Part shown: positions 17,213 to 26,368 of the stretch, piece by piece | Layout of the letters: the number at the start of each line of letters is the position of its first letter | Numbering within the stretch: position 1 is the first letter of the stretch | Source: Cupriavidus sp. WGlv3 | GTDB lineage: Bacteria > Pseudomonadota > Gammaproteobacteria > Burkholderiales > Burkholderiaceae | NCBI RefSeq assembly: GCF_023952475.1 | Contig: NZ_JALHRX010000005.1 | Coordinates: 248,001 to 312,000, forward strand | Direction: 5' to 3' | Length of the DNA stretch: 64,000 nucleotides | Notes under the pieces: generated by a model | The model's database searches: none | Seen by the model: only the letters and a program-made list of their open reading frames with translations | Told to the model about the DNA's origin: nothing | Program-made: the position numbers and the translations under genes

Positions 17213-17418
17213 GGCTGCCTCGCTGCCGCTGACTTGGGCGCCACCGCTTCAGCCTTCTCGACCACGAGACCATGCCGCGTCGAGCCCTGCACGGGCATGT
17301 CGGGATGCGCCGATGCCAGCCAGATCGTCACGCCGCACGCCACCATGGCCACCAGCGGACCGGCCATCAGCAGCCACGGCCACGGTTCCTTCCACCACGG
17401 ATTGCCTTGCAGACTCAT
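17209..17418 (-). CDS. ccoH: Short FixH/CcoH-like protein
   Basis: 69 residues with the FixH start PWWKEPWPWLLMAGPLVAMVACGVTIWLAS, a single transmembrane helix. Classical FixH is about 150-160 residues with a periplasmic domain starting DPVxxDYYxxGL. Here only HPDMPVQGSTRHGLVVEK remains, about 35 residues after the helix. It is therefore a short form of the cbb3 assembly factor. No frameshift remnant of the missing domain is visible downstream, because the next gene overlaps directly. Position after ccoG agrees with the ccoNOQP-ccoGH order. Confidence 0.75.
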   Translation of the reverse strand: MSLQGNPWWKEPWPWLLMAGPLVAMVACGVTIWLASAHPDMPVQGSTRHGLVVEKAEAVAPKSAAARQP

Positions 17419-17461
17419 CTTGCCCCCTTCGTCCTGGCGACTACGTCAGAGTCGCCTAGCT

Positions 17462-18934
17462 TCACAAATCGCGCGGCACGATAAAACTGGTGGATTGCCG
17501 GATTTCGGCATGCCCCTGCTCCGTGCCTTCGCTCGTTACCGTTACGTTGATCTTGTGCGTGCCCTGCCTGGCGGCCTCGATCGGCACGCGGATGCGGATC
17601 GGCAGCAGCCGGTTGGAGGTCGGCGCCAGCGATTCGGCCTGCTTGTCGTATTCGACCGTCAGGTCCTTCAGTTCATCGCTGTCGGCGTGCACACGGATCT
17701 GCATCGGCGCTTCGGTGGTGTTGATCAGCTGCAGCCGATAGACGTTCTCGATCCAGCGCCCTTCCACCTCCCGGCCCAGCGCACCGCGGTCGCGGATGAT
17801 GTCGACCTTCAGCGTCGTGCGCAGCATGATCGACGCCACGAATCCCGCCAGCAGCGCCGCCCAGATCACCGAGTAGATGATGACGCGCGGGCGCATCAGG
17901 CGCTTGCGTGATGCCGCGGCGGACAGTCCCTTGCGCATCGCGTTTTCCGAGGTGTACCGGATCAGCCCGCGCGGGTAGTCCATCTTGTCCATGACCTGGT
18001 TGCAGGCGTCGATGCAGGCGCCGCAGCCGATGCACTCGTACTGCAGGCCATCGCGGATGTCGATGCCGGTCGGACACACCTGCACGCAGATGCTGCAGTT
18101 GACGCAATCACCAAGCCCGGCCTGGTGGTGGTCGGTCTTGCGCGAGCGACTGCCGCGCGGCTCGCCGCGGCCGACGTCATAGGTCACGACATAGGTGTCG
18201 CGGTCCACCATCACGCTCTGGAAACGCGCGTAGGGGCACATGTACTTGCACACCTGCTCGCGCATGAAGCCTGCGTTGCCCCAGGTGGCGAACGCATAGA
18301 ACAGCATCCAGAACGCCTGCCAGGGACCCAGCGACAGCGCCAGCACCTCGCCGCCCAGTTCGCGGATCGGCGCAAAGTAGCCGATGAAGGTGAAGCCGGT
18401 CCACAGTGCGATCAGCACCCACAGGAAATGCTTGGTTGCCTTGAGGCGCAGCTTGCGCAGGCTCCACGGATCCCCGTCGAGGCGGATACGCGCGATGCGG
18501 TCGCCTTCGACCCGCCGCTCGATCCACATGAAGATCTCGGTGTAGACCGTTTGCGGGCACGCGTAGCCGCAGAACAGCCGCCCCGCGATCGCCGTGAACA
18601 GGAACAGCGCCAGCGCGGAGATGACCAGCAGCACCGCCAGGTAGATGACGTCCTGCGGCCACAGCACCAGGCCGAAGATATAGAACTTGCGCTCGCCAAG
18701 GTCAAACAGCACGGCCTGGCGTCCATTCCACTGGAGCCAGGGCGTGCCGTAGTAGATCAGCTGGGTCAGGATCACCAGCCAGACCCGCCAGCTGGAGAAC
18801 GCGCCCTTCACCGAGCGCGGATAGATTTTGCGGCGGACCTCGTAAAGGGTTTCTTCCGAGGTCTCGCCCGGCGCAGCGGCCGACCGTTGCAGGTCGGCCG
18901 CCCGGGCCATTTCTTCGGTCCCGGGCGCATTCAT
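17462..18934 (-). CDS. ccoG: CcoG/RdxA, membrane iron-sulfur protein for cbb3 oxidase assembly
   Basis: 490-residue inner-membrane protein with several N-terminal helices, two short cysteine pairs (FCGYACP, Cys122 and Cys126; CKYMCP, Cys229 and Cys233), and a ferredoxin-like region with CVNCSICVQVCP (Cys277, 280, 283, 287) and CIGCGACIDAC (Cys301, 304, 307, 311), enough for two 4Fe-4S clusters. CcoG is a cupric reductase supplying Cu(I) for the oxidase. After another helix an Ig-like periplasmic domain completes the protein. All cluster cysteines are present. Starts 49 bases after ccoP. Confidence 0.96.
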   Translation of the reverse strand: MNAPGTEEMARAADLQRSAAAPGETSEETLYEVRRKIYPRSVKGAFSSWRVWLVILTQLIYYGTPWLQWNGRQAVLFDLGERKFYIFGLVLWPQDVIYLAVLLVISALALFLFTAIAGRLFCGYACPQTVYTEIFMWIERRVEGDRIARIRLDGDPWSLRKLRLKATKHFLWVLIALWTGFTFIGYFAPIRELGGEVLALSLGPWQAFWMLFYAFATWGNAGFMREQVCKYMCPYARFQSVMVDRDTYVVTYDVGRGEPRGSRSRKTDHHQAGLGDCVNCSICVQVCPTGIDIRDGLQYECIGCGACIDACNQVMDKMDYPRGLIRYTSENAMRKGLSAAASRKRLMRPRVIIYSVIWAALLAGFVASIMLRTTLKVDIIRDRGALGREVEGRWIENVYRLQLINTTEAPMQIRVHADSDELKDLTVEYDKQAESLAPTSNRLLPIRIRVPIEAARQGTHKINVTVTSEGTEQGHAEIRQSTSFIVPRDL

Positions 18935-18983
18935 GGGCGAGTTCTCCCGCGAGCCTCGAGCGCTCGCTCACATGAGTCGTCGA

Positions 18984-19901
18984 TCATTGCCCGGCTCCGC
19001 CTCCCGTATTGGACAACCCCCACACATAGGCCGTCAGCATGCGGATGCGTTCGGGCGTCAGGATTTCCTCGTGTGCTGGCATATGGTTGTTGTGACCCTT
19101 CAGGATGGCCTCGACGATGCTGGCTTCCGAGCTGCCATAGAGCCAGACGTTGTCCGACAGGTTCGGCGCACCGAGGGCCTGGTTGCCCTTGCCGCCGGCG
19201 CCATGGCAGGCCACGCAGGTGGTCTTGAACGCGCCTTCGCCGCGCGATACGCGGATCGGGTCCGACGAAAGCCCGGACAGCGAGCGCACATACTGCGCCA
19301 CGTCGCCCGCCTGCTTGGCATCGATGGTCGCGCCAAACGGCGGCATCACGCCGTTGCGGCCCTTGGTGATGGTCTGGCTGATTGTCTCGGGCTCGCCGCC
19401 GTACAACCAGTCGTTATCGGTCAGGTTGGGGAAGCCCCGGCTGCCGCGCGCATCCGAGCCATGGCACTGCGCACAGTAGTTCAGGAACAGGCGCTGGCCA
19501 ATCTCGCGCGCCTGCGGGTCCGCCGCCACCTGCTTGACGTCCATCTTCAGGTACTTGCCGTAGATCTCGTTCTGCATGCGTTCCTGCTCCGCCCGGTGCG
19601 CGGCCAGTTCGCTCTGCGTGGAGAACTTCAGCACGCCGGCGTACGAGCCCAGGCCGGGATACAGCACGAGGTAAGCGAGGCCGAAAATGCAGGCCAGCAG
19701 GAACATCCACATCCACCAGCGCGGCAGCGGGTTGTTCAGTTCACGCAGGTCGCCGTCCCAGACATGGCCCGTATCTTCCGTGCCACCGGGGGTCTTGGTG
19801 ATCTTGCGTTGTGAAAACAGCAGCCATACGCACCAGACGATGCCGATGAGCGCGATGGCGGCAATGTAGTAACTCCAGAAATCGGAAATGAAATCGCTCA
19901 T
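18984..19901 (-). CDS. ccoP: cbb3-type cytochrome c oxidase subunit CcoP (diheme cytochrome c)
   Basis: 305 residues. Two N-terminal membrane helices (about 10-30 and 62-82) are followed by two periplasmic cytochrome c domains with heme motifs CAQCH (Cys143-His147) and CVACH (Cys229-His233). Likely Met ligands lie in GVMPPFG and NNHMPAH. CcoP passes electrons from soluble cytochromes to the CcoO/CcoN centres. Begins two bases after ccoQ ends. Confidence 0.97.
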   Translation of the reverse strand: MSDFISDFWSYYIAAIALIGIVWCVWLLFSQRKITKTPGGTEDTGHVWDGDLRELNNPLPRWWMWMFLLACIFGLAYLVLYPGLGSYAGVLKFSTQSELAAHRAEQERMQNEIYGKYLKMDVKQVAADPQAREIGQRLFLNYCAQCHGSDARGSRGFPNLTDNDWLYGGEPETISQTITKGRNGVMPPFGATIDAKQAGDVAQYVRSLSGLSSDPIRVSRGEGAFKTTCVACHGAGGKGNQALGAPNLSDNVWLYGSSEASIVEAILKGHNNHMPAHEEILTPERIRMLTAYVWGLSNTGGGAGQ

Positions 19902-19903
19902 GG

Positions 19904-20068
19904 CTAGGTGTTCCGGCTCGATGTTGTCGTAGTTTCGTCAGGCAGCGCGAACGGCAGCATGGCGGATTCGCGGTTGGCGGCCTGGCGGCCGGCGGACCAG
20001 GCCCACCAGCAGATGCCGAGGAAGACGACCATCGACACGACGGTCGCGATGGCGGTGATCATGGCCAT
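19904..20068 (-). CDS. ccoQ: cbb3 oxidase small subunit CcoQ
   Basis: 54-residue single-span protein, MAMITAIATVVSMVVFLGIC then WWAWSAGRQAANRESAMLPF, read directly from the minus strand between ccoO and ccoP. The W-W-A-W-S and F-x-E-A-A-like features after the helix are typical of CcoQ/FixQ, which stabilises the oxidase complex. A GGAG ribosome site lies eight bases before the ATG inside the ccoO stop region. Spacing is three bases to ccoO and two to ccoP. Confidence 0.93.
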   Translation of the reverse strand: MAMITAIATVVSMVVFLGICWWAWSAGRQAANRESAMLPFALPDETTTTSSRNT

Positions 20069-20071
20069 GGC

Positions 20072-20731
20072 TTACTCCTTCGGCGCCGCTGCGGCGGCAT
20101 CGACGCGCACGTTGCGGCGGTTGGTGCCGAGGCCCTGCAGGTAGGCAACCAGCGCGTCTTCCTCGGTCTTGCCTTTCAGCTCGTCCGGAGCCTTGGCGAT
20201 TTCGGCGTCGGTGTACGGCACGCCCAGCTTGACCAGGGCGCGCATGCGCGCCTGGATATCGTTGGTGGGCAGCTCGGCCTTCTCCAGCCAGGGGTACGAC
20301 GGCATCACGGATTCCGGCACCACGTCGCGCGGGTTGCGCAGGTGGATGCGCTGCCAGTCGTCGGAGTAGCGTCCGCCCACGCGCGCCAGGTCGGGGCCGG
20401 TACGCTTGGAGCCCCACAGGAACGGATGGTCGTAGACCGATTCGCCGGCGGTGGAGTAATGACCGTAGCGCTCGGTCTCGGCCTGCAGCGTACGCACCTG
20501 CTGCGAGTGGCAGCCGACGCAGCCTTCGCGGATATAGATATCGCGCCCCATCAGCCGCAGCGGCGAATACGGCGTGATGCCCGGATCCGGCTCGGTGGTG
20601 GAGTGCTGGAAGAACAGCGGCACGATCTGGACCAGACCTGCGATGCTGACCACGAGGATCGTGCAGATGATCAGCCAGCCGATGTTCTTCTCCAGCGTTT
20701 CGTGGGAAAAGAAGCGTTGTTTATCGGACAT
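20072..20731 (-). CDS. ccoO: cbb3-type cytochrome c oxidase subunit CcoO (monoheme cytochrome c)
   Basis: 219 residues with one N-terminal membrane anchor (about 17-40) and a periplasmic cytochrome c domain whose heme motif is CVGCH (Cys71-His75) in [25 protein letters not shown] carries the likely Met ligand. The C-terminal part [19 protein letters not shown] is also conserved. Lies 18 bases after ccoN. Confidence 0.97.
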   Translation of the reverse strand: MSDKQRFFSHETLEKNIGWLIICTILVVSIAGLVQIVPLFFQHSTTEPDPGITPYSPLRLMGRDIYIREGCVGCHSQQVRTLQAETERYGHYSTAGESVYDHPFLWGSKRTGPDLARVGGRYSDDWQRIHLRNPRDVVPESVMPSYPWLEKAELPTNDIQARMRALVKLGVPYTDAEIAKAPDELKGKTEEDALVAYLQGLGTNRRNVRVDAAAAAPKE

Positions 20732-20749
20732 CTTTCTATCCTGGATTGA

Positions 20750-22198
20750 TCAGTGGGCAGAGGCGGCGATGCTGGCCGGAATCGGCGCATCCACGGCAGG
20801 CTTGCCGACGATGGTCTTGGCGATGTTGTAAGCCATCAGCAGCATGCCGGACAGGAAGCACATGCCACCCAGCAGGCGAATCAGATAGAACGGGTACTTG
20901 GCCTTGACCGCCTCGACGAAGGCGTAGGTCAGCGTGCCGTCCGGCTGCGTGGCGCGCCACATCAGGCCTTCCATCACACCCGCGATCCACATCGAGGCGA
21001 TATACAGCACCACGCCGATGGTCGCGATCCAGAAGTGCCATTCGATCAGGCGTACGCTGTACATCTGCTTCTCGCCAAACAGCCGCGGGATCAGGTAGTA
21101 GAGCGAACCGATGGAGATCATCGCGACCCAGCCCAGCGCGCCGGAGTGCACGTGACCGATGGTCCAGTCGGTGTAGTGCGACAGCGCGTTGACGGTCTTG
21201 ATCGACATCATCGAGCCTTCGAACGTGGACATGCCGTAGAACGACAGCGCCACCACCAGGAACTTCAGGATCGGGTCGGTGCGCAGCTTGTGCCAGGCGC
21301 CCGACAGGGTCATGATGCCGTTGATCATGCCGCCCCAGGAAGGCGCCAGCAGGATCAGCGAGAACACCATGCCCAGCGACTGCGCCCAGTCCGGCAGCGC
21401 GGTGTACTGCAGGTGGTGCGGGCCGGCCCACATGTAGGTGAAGTTCAGCGCCCAGAAGTGGACGATGGACAGGCGGTAGGAAAAGATCGGGCGCTCGGCC
21501 TGCTTGGGAATGAAGTAGTACATCATCCCCAGGAAGCTGGTGGTCAGGAAAAAGCCGACCGCGTTATGGCCGTACCACCACTGGATCATCGCGTCCTGCA
21601 CGCCGGCGTAGGCGGAATAGGACTTCCACAGCGACACCGGCATCTCGATGTTGTTGACGATGTGCAGCAGCGCGATGGTCAGGATGTAGGCGCCGAAGAA
21701 CCAGTTGGCGACGTAGATATGTCGGGTCTTGCGCTTGACGATGGTGCCGAAGAACACGATGGCGTAGGCCACCCAGACCGCGGTGATCAGCAGATCGATG
21801 GGCCATTCGAGTTCGGCGTATTCCTTGGAGCTGGTGATGCCCAGCGGCAGCGTGATGGCGGCGGCGACGATGACCAGTTGCCAGCCCCAGAACGTGAACG
21901 CGGCCAGCGGGCCGCAGAACAGGCGCGCCTGGCAGGTGCGCTGGACCACGTAGTAGGACGTGGCGAACAGCGCGCTGCCGCCGAAGGCGAAGATCACCGC
22001 ATTGGTATGCAGCGGACGCAGCCGGCCGAACGACAGCCAGGGTGTATTGAAATTGAGTTCGGGCCAGATCAGCTGTGCTGCCAGCAGCACGCCGACGGCC
22101 ATGCCGACGATCCCCCAGACTACCGTCATGACAGCGAACTGTCTTACGACGCCGTAATTGAAGGTGTCGACGCGTGAAGACGCGGCAGTGACATCCAT
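20750..22198 (-). CDS. ccoN: cbb3-type cytochrome c oxidase catalytic subunit CcoN
   Basis: 482-residue, 12-helix heme-copper oxidase subunit I of the C family, with high oxygen affinity. Heme and CuB ligands are visible in [35 protein letters not shown] and [10 protein letters not shown]; the last also carries both His ligands of the high- and low-spin hemes. The active-site Tyr of this family lies in the helix with [13 protein letters not shown]. First gene of ccoNOQPGH. A perfect Fnr box lies 76 bases upstream of the start. Confidence 0.97.
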   Translation of the reverse strand: MDVTAASSRVDTFNYGVVRQFAVMTVVWGIVGMAVGVLLAAQLIWPELNFNTPWLSFGRLRPLHTNAVIFAFGGSALFATSYYVVQRTCQARLFCGPLAAFTFWGWQLVIVAAAITLPLGITSSKEYAELEWPIDLLITAVWVAYAIVFFGTIVKRKTRHIYVANWFFGAYILTIALLHIVNNIEMPVSLWKSYSAYAGVQDAMIQWWYGHNAVGFFLTTSFLGMMYYFIPKQAERPIFSYRLSIVHFWALNFTYMWAGPHHLQYTALPDWAQSLGMVFSLILLAPSWGGMINGIMTLSGAWHKLRTDPILKFLVVALSFYGMSTFEGSMMSIKTVNALSHYTDWTIGHVHSGALGWVAMISIGSLYYLIPRLFGEKQMYSVRLIEWHFWIATIGVVLYIASMWIAGVMEGLMWRATQPDGTLTYAFVEAVKAKYPFYLIRLLGGMCFLSGMLLMAYNIAKTIVGKPAVDAPIPASIAASAH

Positions 22199-22245
22199 TC
22201 AGACCCCCAAAGCTTAGAGAAAATAAAAAACCTACTGACAGTGTG

Positions 22246-22287
22246 ACTTTAGAAAAACCATGCCGCGGGTGCGTTGATCTTTATCAA
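22246..22287 (-). promoter_or_regulatory. Fnr-dependent class II promoter of ccoN
   Basis: TTGATCTTTATCAA at 22274-22287 is a perfect Fnr box. A -10 like TAAAGT lies at 22251-22246 on the minus strand; it predicts a start near 22239, which places the box centre at about -41.5, the class II position. The remaining ccoS-ccoN gap shows an A/T-rich stretch before the ccoN start. Confidence 0.85.
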
Positions 22288-22349
22288 GCCGCTCCGGGCA
22301 CGTCTTGAACCTGCGCGCGTGGCTCCGGTCCGAGGCACGCGCCGCGGGC

Positions 22350-22496
22350 TCACGGCTTGTCGTTGTCGAGCAGGATCGATTCGGCAGGCCGGTCCAGGTC
22401 GTCGTACTGCCCGGCATGAAGCGCCCACCACAGCGCGCCCGCGATGACCACCACGAGCACCAGGCTCATCGGCACCAGCAGGTAAAGCGTTTCCAT
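22350..22496 (-). CDS. ccoS: cbb3 oxidase maturation protein CcoS
   Basis: 48-residue single-span protein beginning METLYLLVPMSLVLVVVIAG, followed by ALWWALHAGQYDDLDRPAE. The QYDDLDRPAESIL motif after the helix is the CcoS/FixS signature. It is needed to insert heme and copper into cbb3 oxidase. Starts two bases after the ccoI stop, with GGAG at the end of ccoI acting as ribosome site. Confidence 0.95.
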   Translation of the reverse strand: METLYLLVPMSLVLVVVIAGALWWALHAGQYDDLDRPAESILLDNDKP

Positions 22497-22498
22497 CG

Positions 22499-25078
22499 TC
22501 AGGCTCCCTTGTGCCGGGGCTTGCCAGCGCGCAGCAGGCGCCAGGCATTGGCGACTACCAGCAGCGACGACAATGACATGCCGATGCCGGCCATCCAGGC
22601 CGTGACGAGGCCCGTCGCCGCCAGCGGAATGGCAACCACGTTGTAGAAGAAGGCCCAGCCCAGGTTCTGGCGCACCACCCGGCGCGTCTGGCGCGACACG
22701 GCCAGCGCCGTCGCGATCTCGGCCACGCCGCCGTGCGTCAGCACCGCGTCGGCGCCGGCCTGGGCCAGCGGCGCGCCGCTGCCGATGGCAATCGACACCT
22801 GCGCCCGCGCCAGCACCGGCGCGTCGTTGATGCCGTCGCCGACCGCCAGTACCACGGCCCCGCCCTGCTGCAGTCGCGCCACGTAGTCGCGCTTGCCTTC
22901 GGGCGTGACCTCGCCGGCGATGCACTCGATGCCGAAGTGCGCGGCCCACCAGTGCACCGCCGCCATGTTGTCGCCCGATACCAGGTGGCAGCGCACCCCC
23001 AGTTCATGCAGGCGCGCGAGCAGCATCGGCGTTTCCTGGCGTTCGACGTCGGCCAGGACGAAGCGCGCCAGCGGGCCGGACTCGGCGCCGAGCCAGACCA
23101 CCGTGGCGCCGGGATGCGTCAGGTCGCCGGCAGCGGCCGGCGCAGGTTGGCCAGCGCCGCCCAGCGCAAAGACAAAATCGGCACGGCCGAGGCGCAGGCG
23201 GTGGCCCGCGACCACCGCCTCGAGGCCGTGGCCGGGCACGTTGCGCATGTCGCTGACCTGCAGCGGCAGGCCGGCGGGATCCTGCGCCGCCGACACCAGC
23301 GCGCGCGCGATCGGATGCTCGCCGCCGCGCTCCATCGCCGCGGCCAGGGCCAGGCATCGGGCTGAATTGGCGTCTCCCAGCGGCTCGACCGCCGCCACGG
23401 CAAAGCGGCCCTCGGTCAGCGTGCCGGTCTTGTCGAGCACCACGTCGGTGACGCGGGCGAGTGTTTCGAGCGCGTGGCCGCGCGCCAGCAGCACGCCACG
23501 CCGCGACAGCGCCGCGCCGGCCGCGGCCAGTGCCGCCGGCGTGGCCAGCGACAACGCGCACGGGCAGCTGACCACCAGCACCGCGATGGTCACCAGCAAG
23601 GCCCGCGACGGATCGATCCAGAGGCCCCAGACCATGCCGGTCAGTGCCGCCAGCAACAGCAGCGTCGCCACGAACCAGCCCGCGACGCGGTCGGCCAGCG
23701 TGGCCAGGCGCGGCTTCTCGGCCAGCGCGCGGTCCAGCACCGCGACGATTTCGGCCAGGCGGGTGCCGGCGCCGACGCGGGTCACGCGCAGTTCCAGCGG
23801 GCTGGCGGTATTGAAGCTGCCGGCCAGCACGGTGTCGCCGGCGCAGCGGCGCACCGGGCGGCTTTCGCCGGTCAGCATGGATTCATCGAGTTCGCTGGTG
23901 CCCGAAGTCACTGCGCCATCCGCCGGGACGATCTCGCCCGCCTTGACGCGGATCAGGTCGCCCGCGCGCAGGCGCGCCACCGGGATGCGCTCGCCCGCCG
24001 CGCCGGCCGCGGCCAGCCGCTCGCACGTGGCGGGTAACTGGCGCGCCAGCATTTCGGCACCGCTGCGCGAGGCCTGCCGCACGCGCAGTTCCAGGTAGCG
24101 GGCCAGCAGCAGGAACGCGACGAACATCGTCACCGAATCGAAATAGACCTCGCCCACGCCACGCACCGTGGCCAGCGCACTGGCGGCAAAGCCCGCCGCG
24201 ACGCCGATCGCCACCGGCACGTCCATGCCCATATGGCGCTGGCGCAGGCTGCGCCAGGCGCCGGCAAAGATTGGCGAGGCGGCGTAGCACACCACCGGCA
24301 AGGTCAGCGCGAAGCTGGCCCAGCGCATCAGCTGCAGCTGGCCGGGATCGATGGTGGCCTCGTGGGTGTAGATCGGCCACGCGTACATCATCACCTGCAT
24401 CATGCCGAGCATGGCCACTGCCATGCGCATCAGCAGGCCGCGGCGCGCGCGGCGGTCCTGCTGGTCGGTGCGCGAGACCTCGAAGGGCCAGGCCATGTAG
24501 CCGATGCCGGCCAGCGCCGCCAGCAGCCCGGAGACCGTCTGGGCGCCGTCGCGCCAGCGCACCACCACGCGCCGCGTGGCGACGTTGGCCACTGCGGACT
24601 CGACGCCCGGCTGGCGGCTGAGATGCTGTTCGATCAGCCAGGCGCAGGCGGCGCAGCGGATGTTCTCGGGAGCCAGCGTGATCTCGGCGCGGCCGCCGTC
24701 GAGCGGGCGGACAAACTGCGCGCGCAGTTCCGGGGCATCGTAGGCGTCCCAGATCGGCTCGGCTTCGCGCCGGGCCTTGTCGTCGATGGGCCGGGCGAAG
24801 CGGGCCTGGTCGCCGTACAGGTGCGCAAAGCCGGCGGCATGGAGGGTCTGCGCCAGGGCCTGGCAACCGCCGCAGCAGAATACGCGGCGGCTGCCGTCTA
24901 GGTCGGCGGCGAGCGGTTCGGCATCGGTGACCGGCAAACCGCAATGGAAGCAGGCCAGCGGTGAGGCGGCGTCGCGCGCGGCCGTGTCCGCGCCATCGCG
25001 CCCGACGGGCGGCGGCGGCAGGACAGATCGTGGCGCCAGCAAGCTGGCGGAAGGACTGGTGGCTGGGGGCGGCGACAT
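22499..25078 (-). CDS. ccoI: CcoI/FixI copper-exporting P1B-type ATPase for cbb3 oxidase
   Basis: 859-residue pump that delivers copper to the periplasm for oxidase assembly. An N-terminal Cys cluster (CFHCG at 43-47, FCCGGC at 68-72) is typical of FixI; the metal-binding HMA-like motif is CAAC at 142-145. Eight helices follow. Key sites are TGES (403-406), the copper-transport CPC (505-507), phosphorylated Asp549 in DKTGTLTEG, and the hinge GDGINDAPVLARA. The HP motif expected is seen in GEHPIARAL. Operon with ccoS. A perfect Fnr box sits 52 bases upstream. Confidence 0.96.
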   Translation of the reverse strand: MSPPPATSPSASLLAPRSVLPPPPVGRDGADTAARDAASPLACFHCGLPVTDAEPLAADLDGSRRVFCCGGCQALAQTLHAAGFAHLYGDQARFARPIDDKARREAEPIWDAYDAPELRAQFVRPLDGGRAEITLAPENIRCAACAWLIEQHLSRQPGVESAVANVATRRVVVRWRDGAQTVSGLLAALAGIGYMAWPFEVSRTDQQDRRARRGLLMRMAVAMLGMMQVMMYAWPIYTHEATIDPGQLQLMRWASFALTLPVVCYAASPIFAGAWRSLRQRHMGMDVPVAIGVAAGFAASALATVRGVGEVYFDSVTMFVAFLLLARYLELRVRQASRSGAEMLARQLPATCERLAAAGAAGERIPVARLRAGDLIRVKAGEIVPADGAVTSGTSELDESMLTGESRPVRRCAGDTVLAGSFNTASPLELRVTRVGAGTRLAEIVAVLDRALAEKPRLATLADRVAGWFVATLLLLAALTGMVWGLWIDPSRALLVTIAVLVVSCPCALSLATPAALAAAGAALSRRGVLLARGHALETLARVTDVVLDKTGTLTEGRFAVAAVEPLGDANSARCLALAAAMERGGEHPIARALVSAAQDPAGLPLQVSDMRNVPGHGLEAVVAGHRLRLGRADFVFALGGAGQPAPAAAGDLTHPGATVVWLGAESGPLARFVLADVERQETPMLLARLHELGVRCHLVSGDNMAAVHWWAAHFGIECIAGEVTPEGKRDYVARLQQGGAVVLAVGDGINDAPVLARAQVSIAIGSGAPLAQAGADAVLTHGGVAEIATALAVSRQTRRVVRQNLGWAFFYNVVAIPLAATGLVTAWMAGIGMSLSSLLVVANAWRLLRAGKPRHKGA

Positions 25079-25103
25079 GGGAAGCTTTTTTTACCCAGTC
25101 GAG

Positions 25104-25143
25104 GATATAGGCCGCCCCCCGATTCCAACTTGATATAGATCAA
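25104..25143 (-). promoter_or_regulatory. Fnr-dependent promoter of ccoI-ccoS
   Basis: TTGATATAGATCAA (25130-25143) is a perfect Fnr box. A TATATC -10 candidate lies at 25109-25104 on the minus strand, predicting a start near 25097 and a box centre at about -40, again class II spacing. Confidence 0.8.
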
Positions 25144-25182
25144 GGCGGCCCGGCTATGGTTGCGCCGGGCCTGAAATACCGC

Positions 25183-26280
25183 TCAGGTGAGCGTCGTATC
25201 CATGGTGCGGCGCTCGGATTCCAGGTACTCGCGCGACTGCATCTCGATGATGCGGGACACGGTGCGATGGAATTCGTTGGCCATCTGGCCTTCGGTATAG
25301 AGTTCGTCGGCCGGCACTTCCGCCGACATCAGCAACTTGACCTTGTGGTCGTAGAAGACGTCGATCAGCCAGGTAAAGCGGCGCGCCTCGGACGACATGC
25401 GCGGCGTCATGCGCGGCACGTCGGACAGGATCACCGTATGAAATTGCGAGGCCAGTTCCAGGTAGTCGTTCTGCGAGCGCGGGCCACCGCACAGCGTGGC
25501 AAAGTCGAACCAGACCACCCCGTTGGCCTTGCGCAGCGAGCGCAGTTCGCGGTGCTCGATATGCAGCAGCGGGGACTCGTCGGCCACGCCGGCAATGGAA
25601 GTGAACGCATCCCGCAGCGCCGAGTTGGCCTTGGCGTCCAGCGGGGTGTGGTAGGCCTGCACCTGTTCCAGCGCGCGCTTGCGGTAGTCGATGCCGGCAT
25701 CGACATTGAGCACGTCCAGCTTCTGCTGCAGCAGCGCGATGGCGGGCAGCACGCGGTCGCGGTGCAAGCCATCTGTGTATAGCAGGTCGGGCCGGTAGTT
25801 TGAGGTCATCACGAACTGCACGCCGTTGTCGAACAGCTGCTGCAGCAGGCGATGCAGGATCATCGCGTCGGCGACGTCGCTGACATGGAATTCATCGAAG
25901 CAGATCAGGCGAAAACGGCGCGCAATGCGCTTGGCCAGTTCGTCGAGGGGGTCGGGACGGCCACGCAGTTCTTCCAGCTGGCGATGCACCTCGCGCATGA
26001 ATTCATGGAAATGCAGCCGCGTCTTGCGCACCACCGGCACGCAGGTATAGAAGCTGTCCATCAGGAACGACTTGCCGCGCCCCACCCCGCCCCACATATA
26101 AACGCCCTGCGGCACATCCGGGCGCACCAGCAGCTTTTTCAGCGCGTTATTGCGGCGCCCCTTGTAGGCGACCCATTCGTCGTAGCACTGCTGCAGCCGG
26201 GCCACGGCGCGCAGCTGGGCCTCGTCGGACTGGTAGCCGCGCTCCTTCAGTTCCTTCTCGTAGTACTCGGTGACGTTCAT
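25183..26280 (-). CDS. zapE: ZapE, AFG1-family ATPase linked to cell division
   Basis: 365-residue AFG1-like P-loop ATPase. Walker A is GGVGRGKSFLMD, Walker B is LICFDEFHVSD, and a sensor-like MTSNYRPDLLY follows, all as in E. coli ZapE, which destabilises FtsZ rings under low oxygen and stress. The C-terminal SSEARRFTWLIDVFYDHKVKLL is also family-typical. It stands between ccoI and the odh operon; 88 bases separate it from lpd, with a terminator in between, so it is a separate unit or receives read-through. Confidence 0.93.
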   Translation of the reverse strand: MNVTEYYEKELKERGYQSDEAQLRAVARLQQCYDEWVAYKGRRNNALKKLLVRPDVPQGVYMWGGVGRGKSFLMDSFYTCVPVVRKTRLHFHEFMREVHRQLEELRGRPDPLDELAKRIARRFRLICFDEFHVSDVADAMILHRLLQQLFDNGVQFVMTSNYRPDLLYTDGLHRDRVLPAIALLQQKLDVLNVDAGIDYRKRALEQVQAYHTPLDAKANSALRDAFTSIAGVADESPLLHIEHRELRSLRKANGVVWFDFATLCGGPRSQNDYLELASQFHTVILSDVPRMTPRMSSEARRFTWLIDVFYDHKVKLLMSAEVPADELYTEGQMANEFHRTVSRIIEMQSREYLESERRTMDTTLT

Positions 26281-26312
26281 GCTAGGGGCTCACGCGGCAC
26301 GGGCCGCAAGTG

Positions 26313-26341
26313 AAAACGGCGCGCCGCAGAACGGCGCGCCG
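26313..26341 (-). terminator. Terminator of the odhA-odhB-lpd operon
   Basis: CGGCGCGCCG occurs twice (26317-26326 and 26332-26341) and, being self-complementary, forms a ten-base stem with a five-base loop; TTTT follows on the minus strand. It lies 27 bases after the lpd stop. Confidence 0.7.
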
Positions 26342-26368
26342 GTACTCAGGCAGCGGCGGACATGCGCC

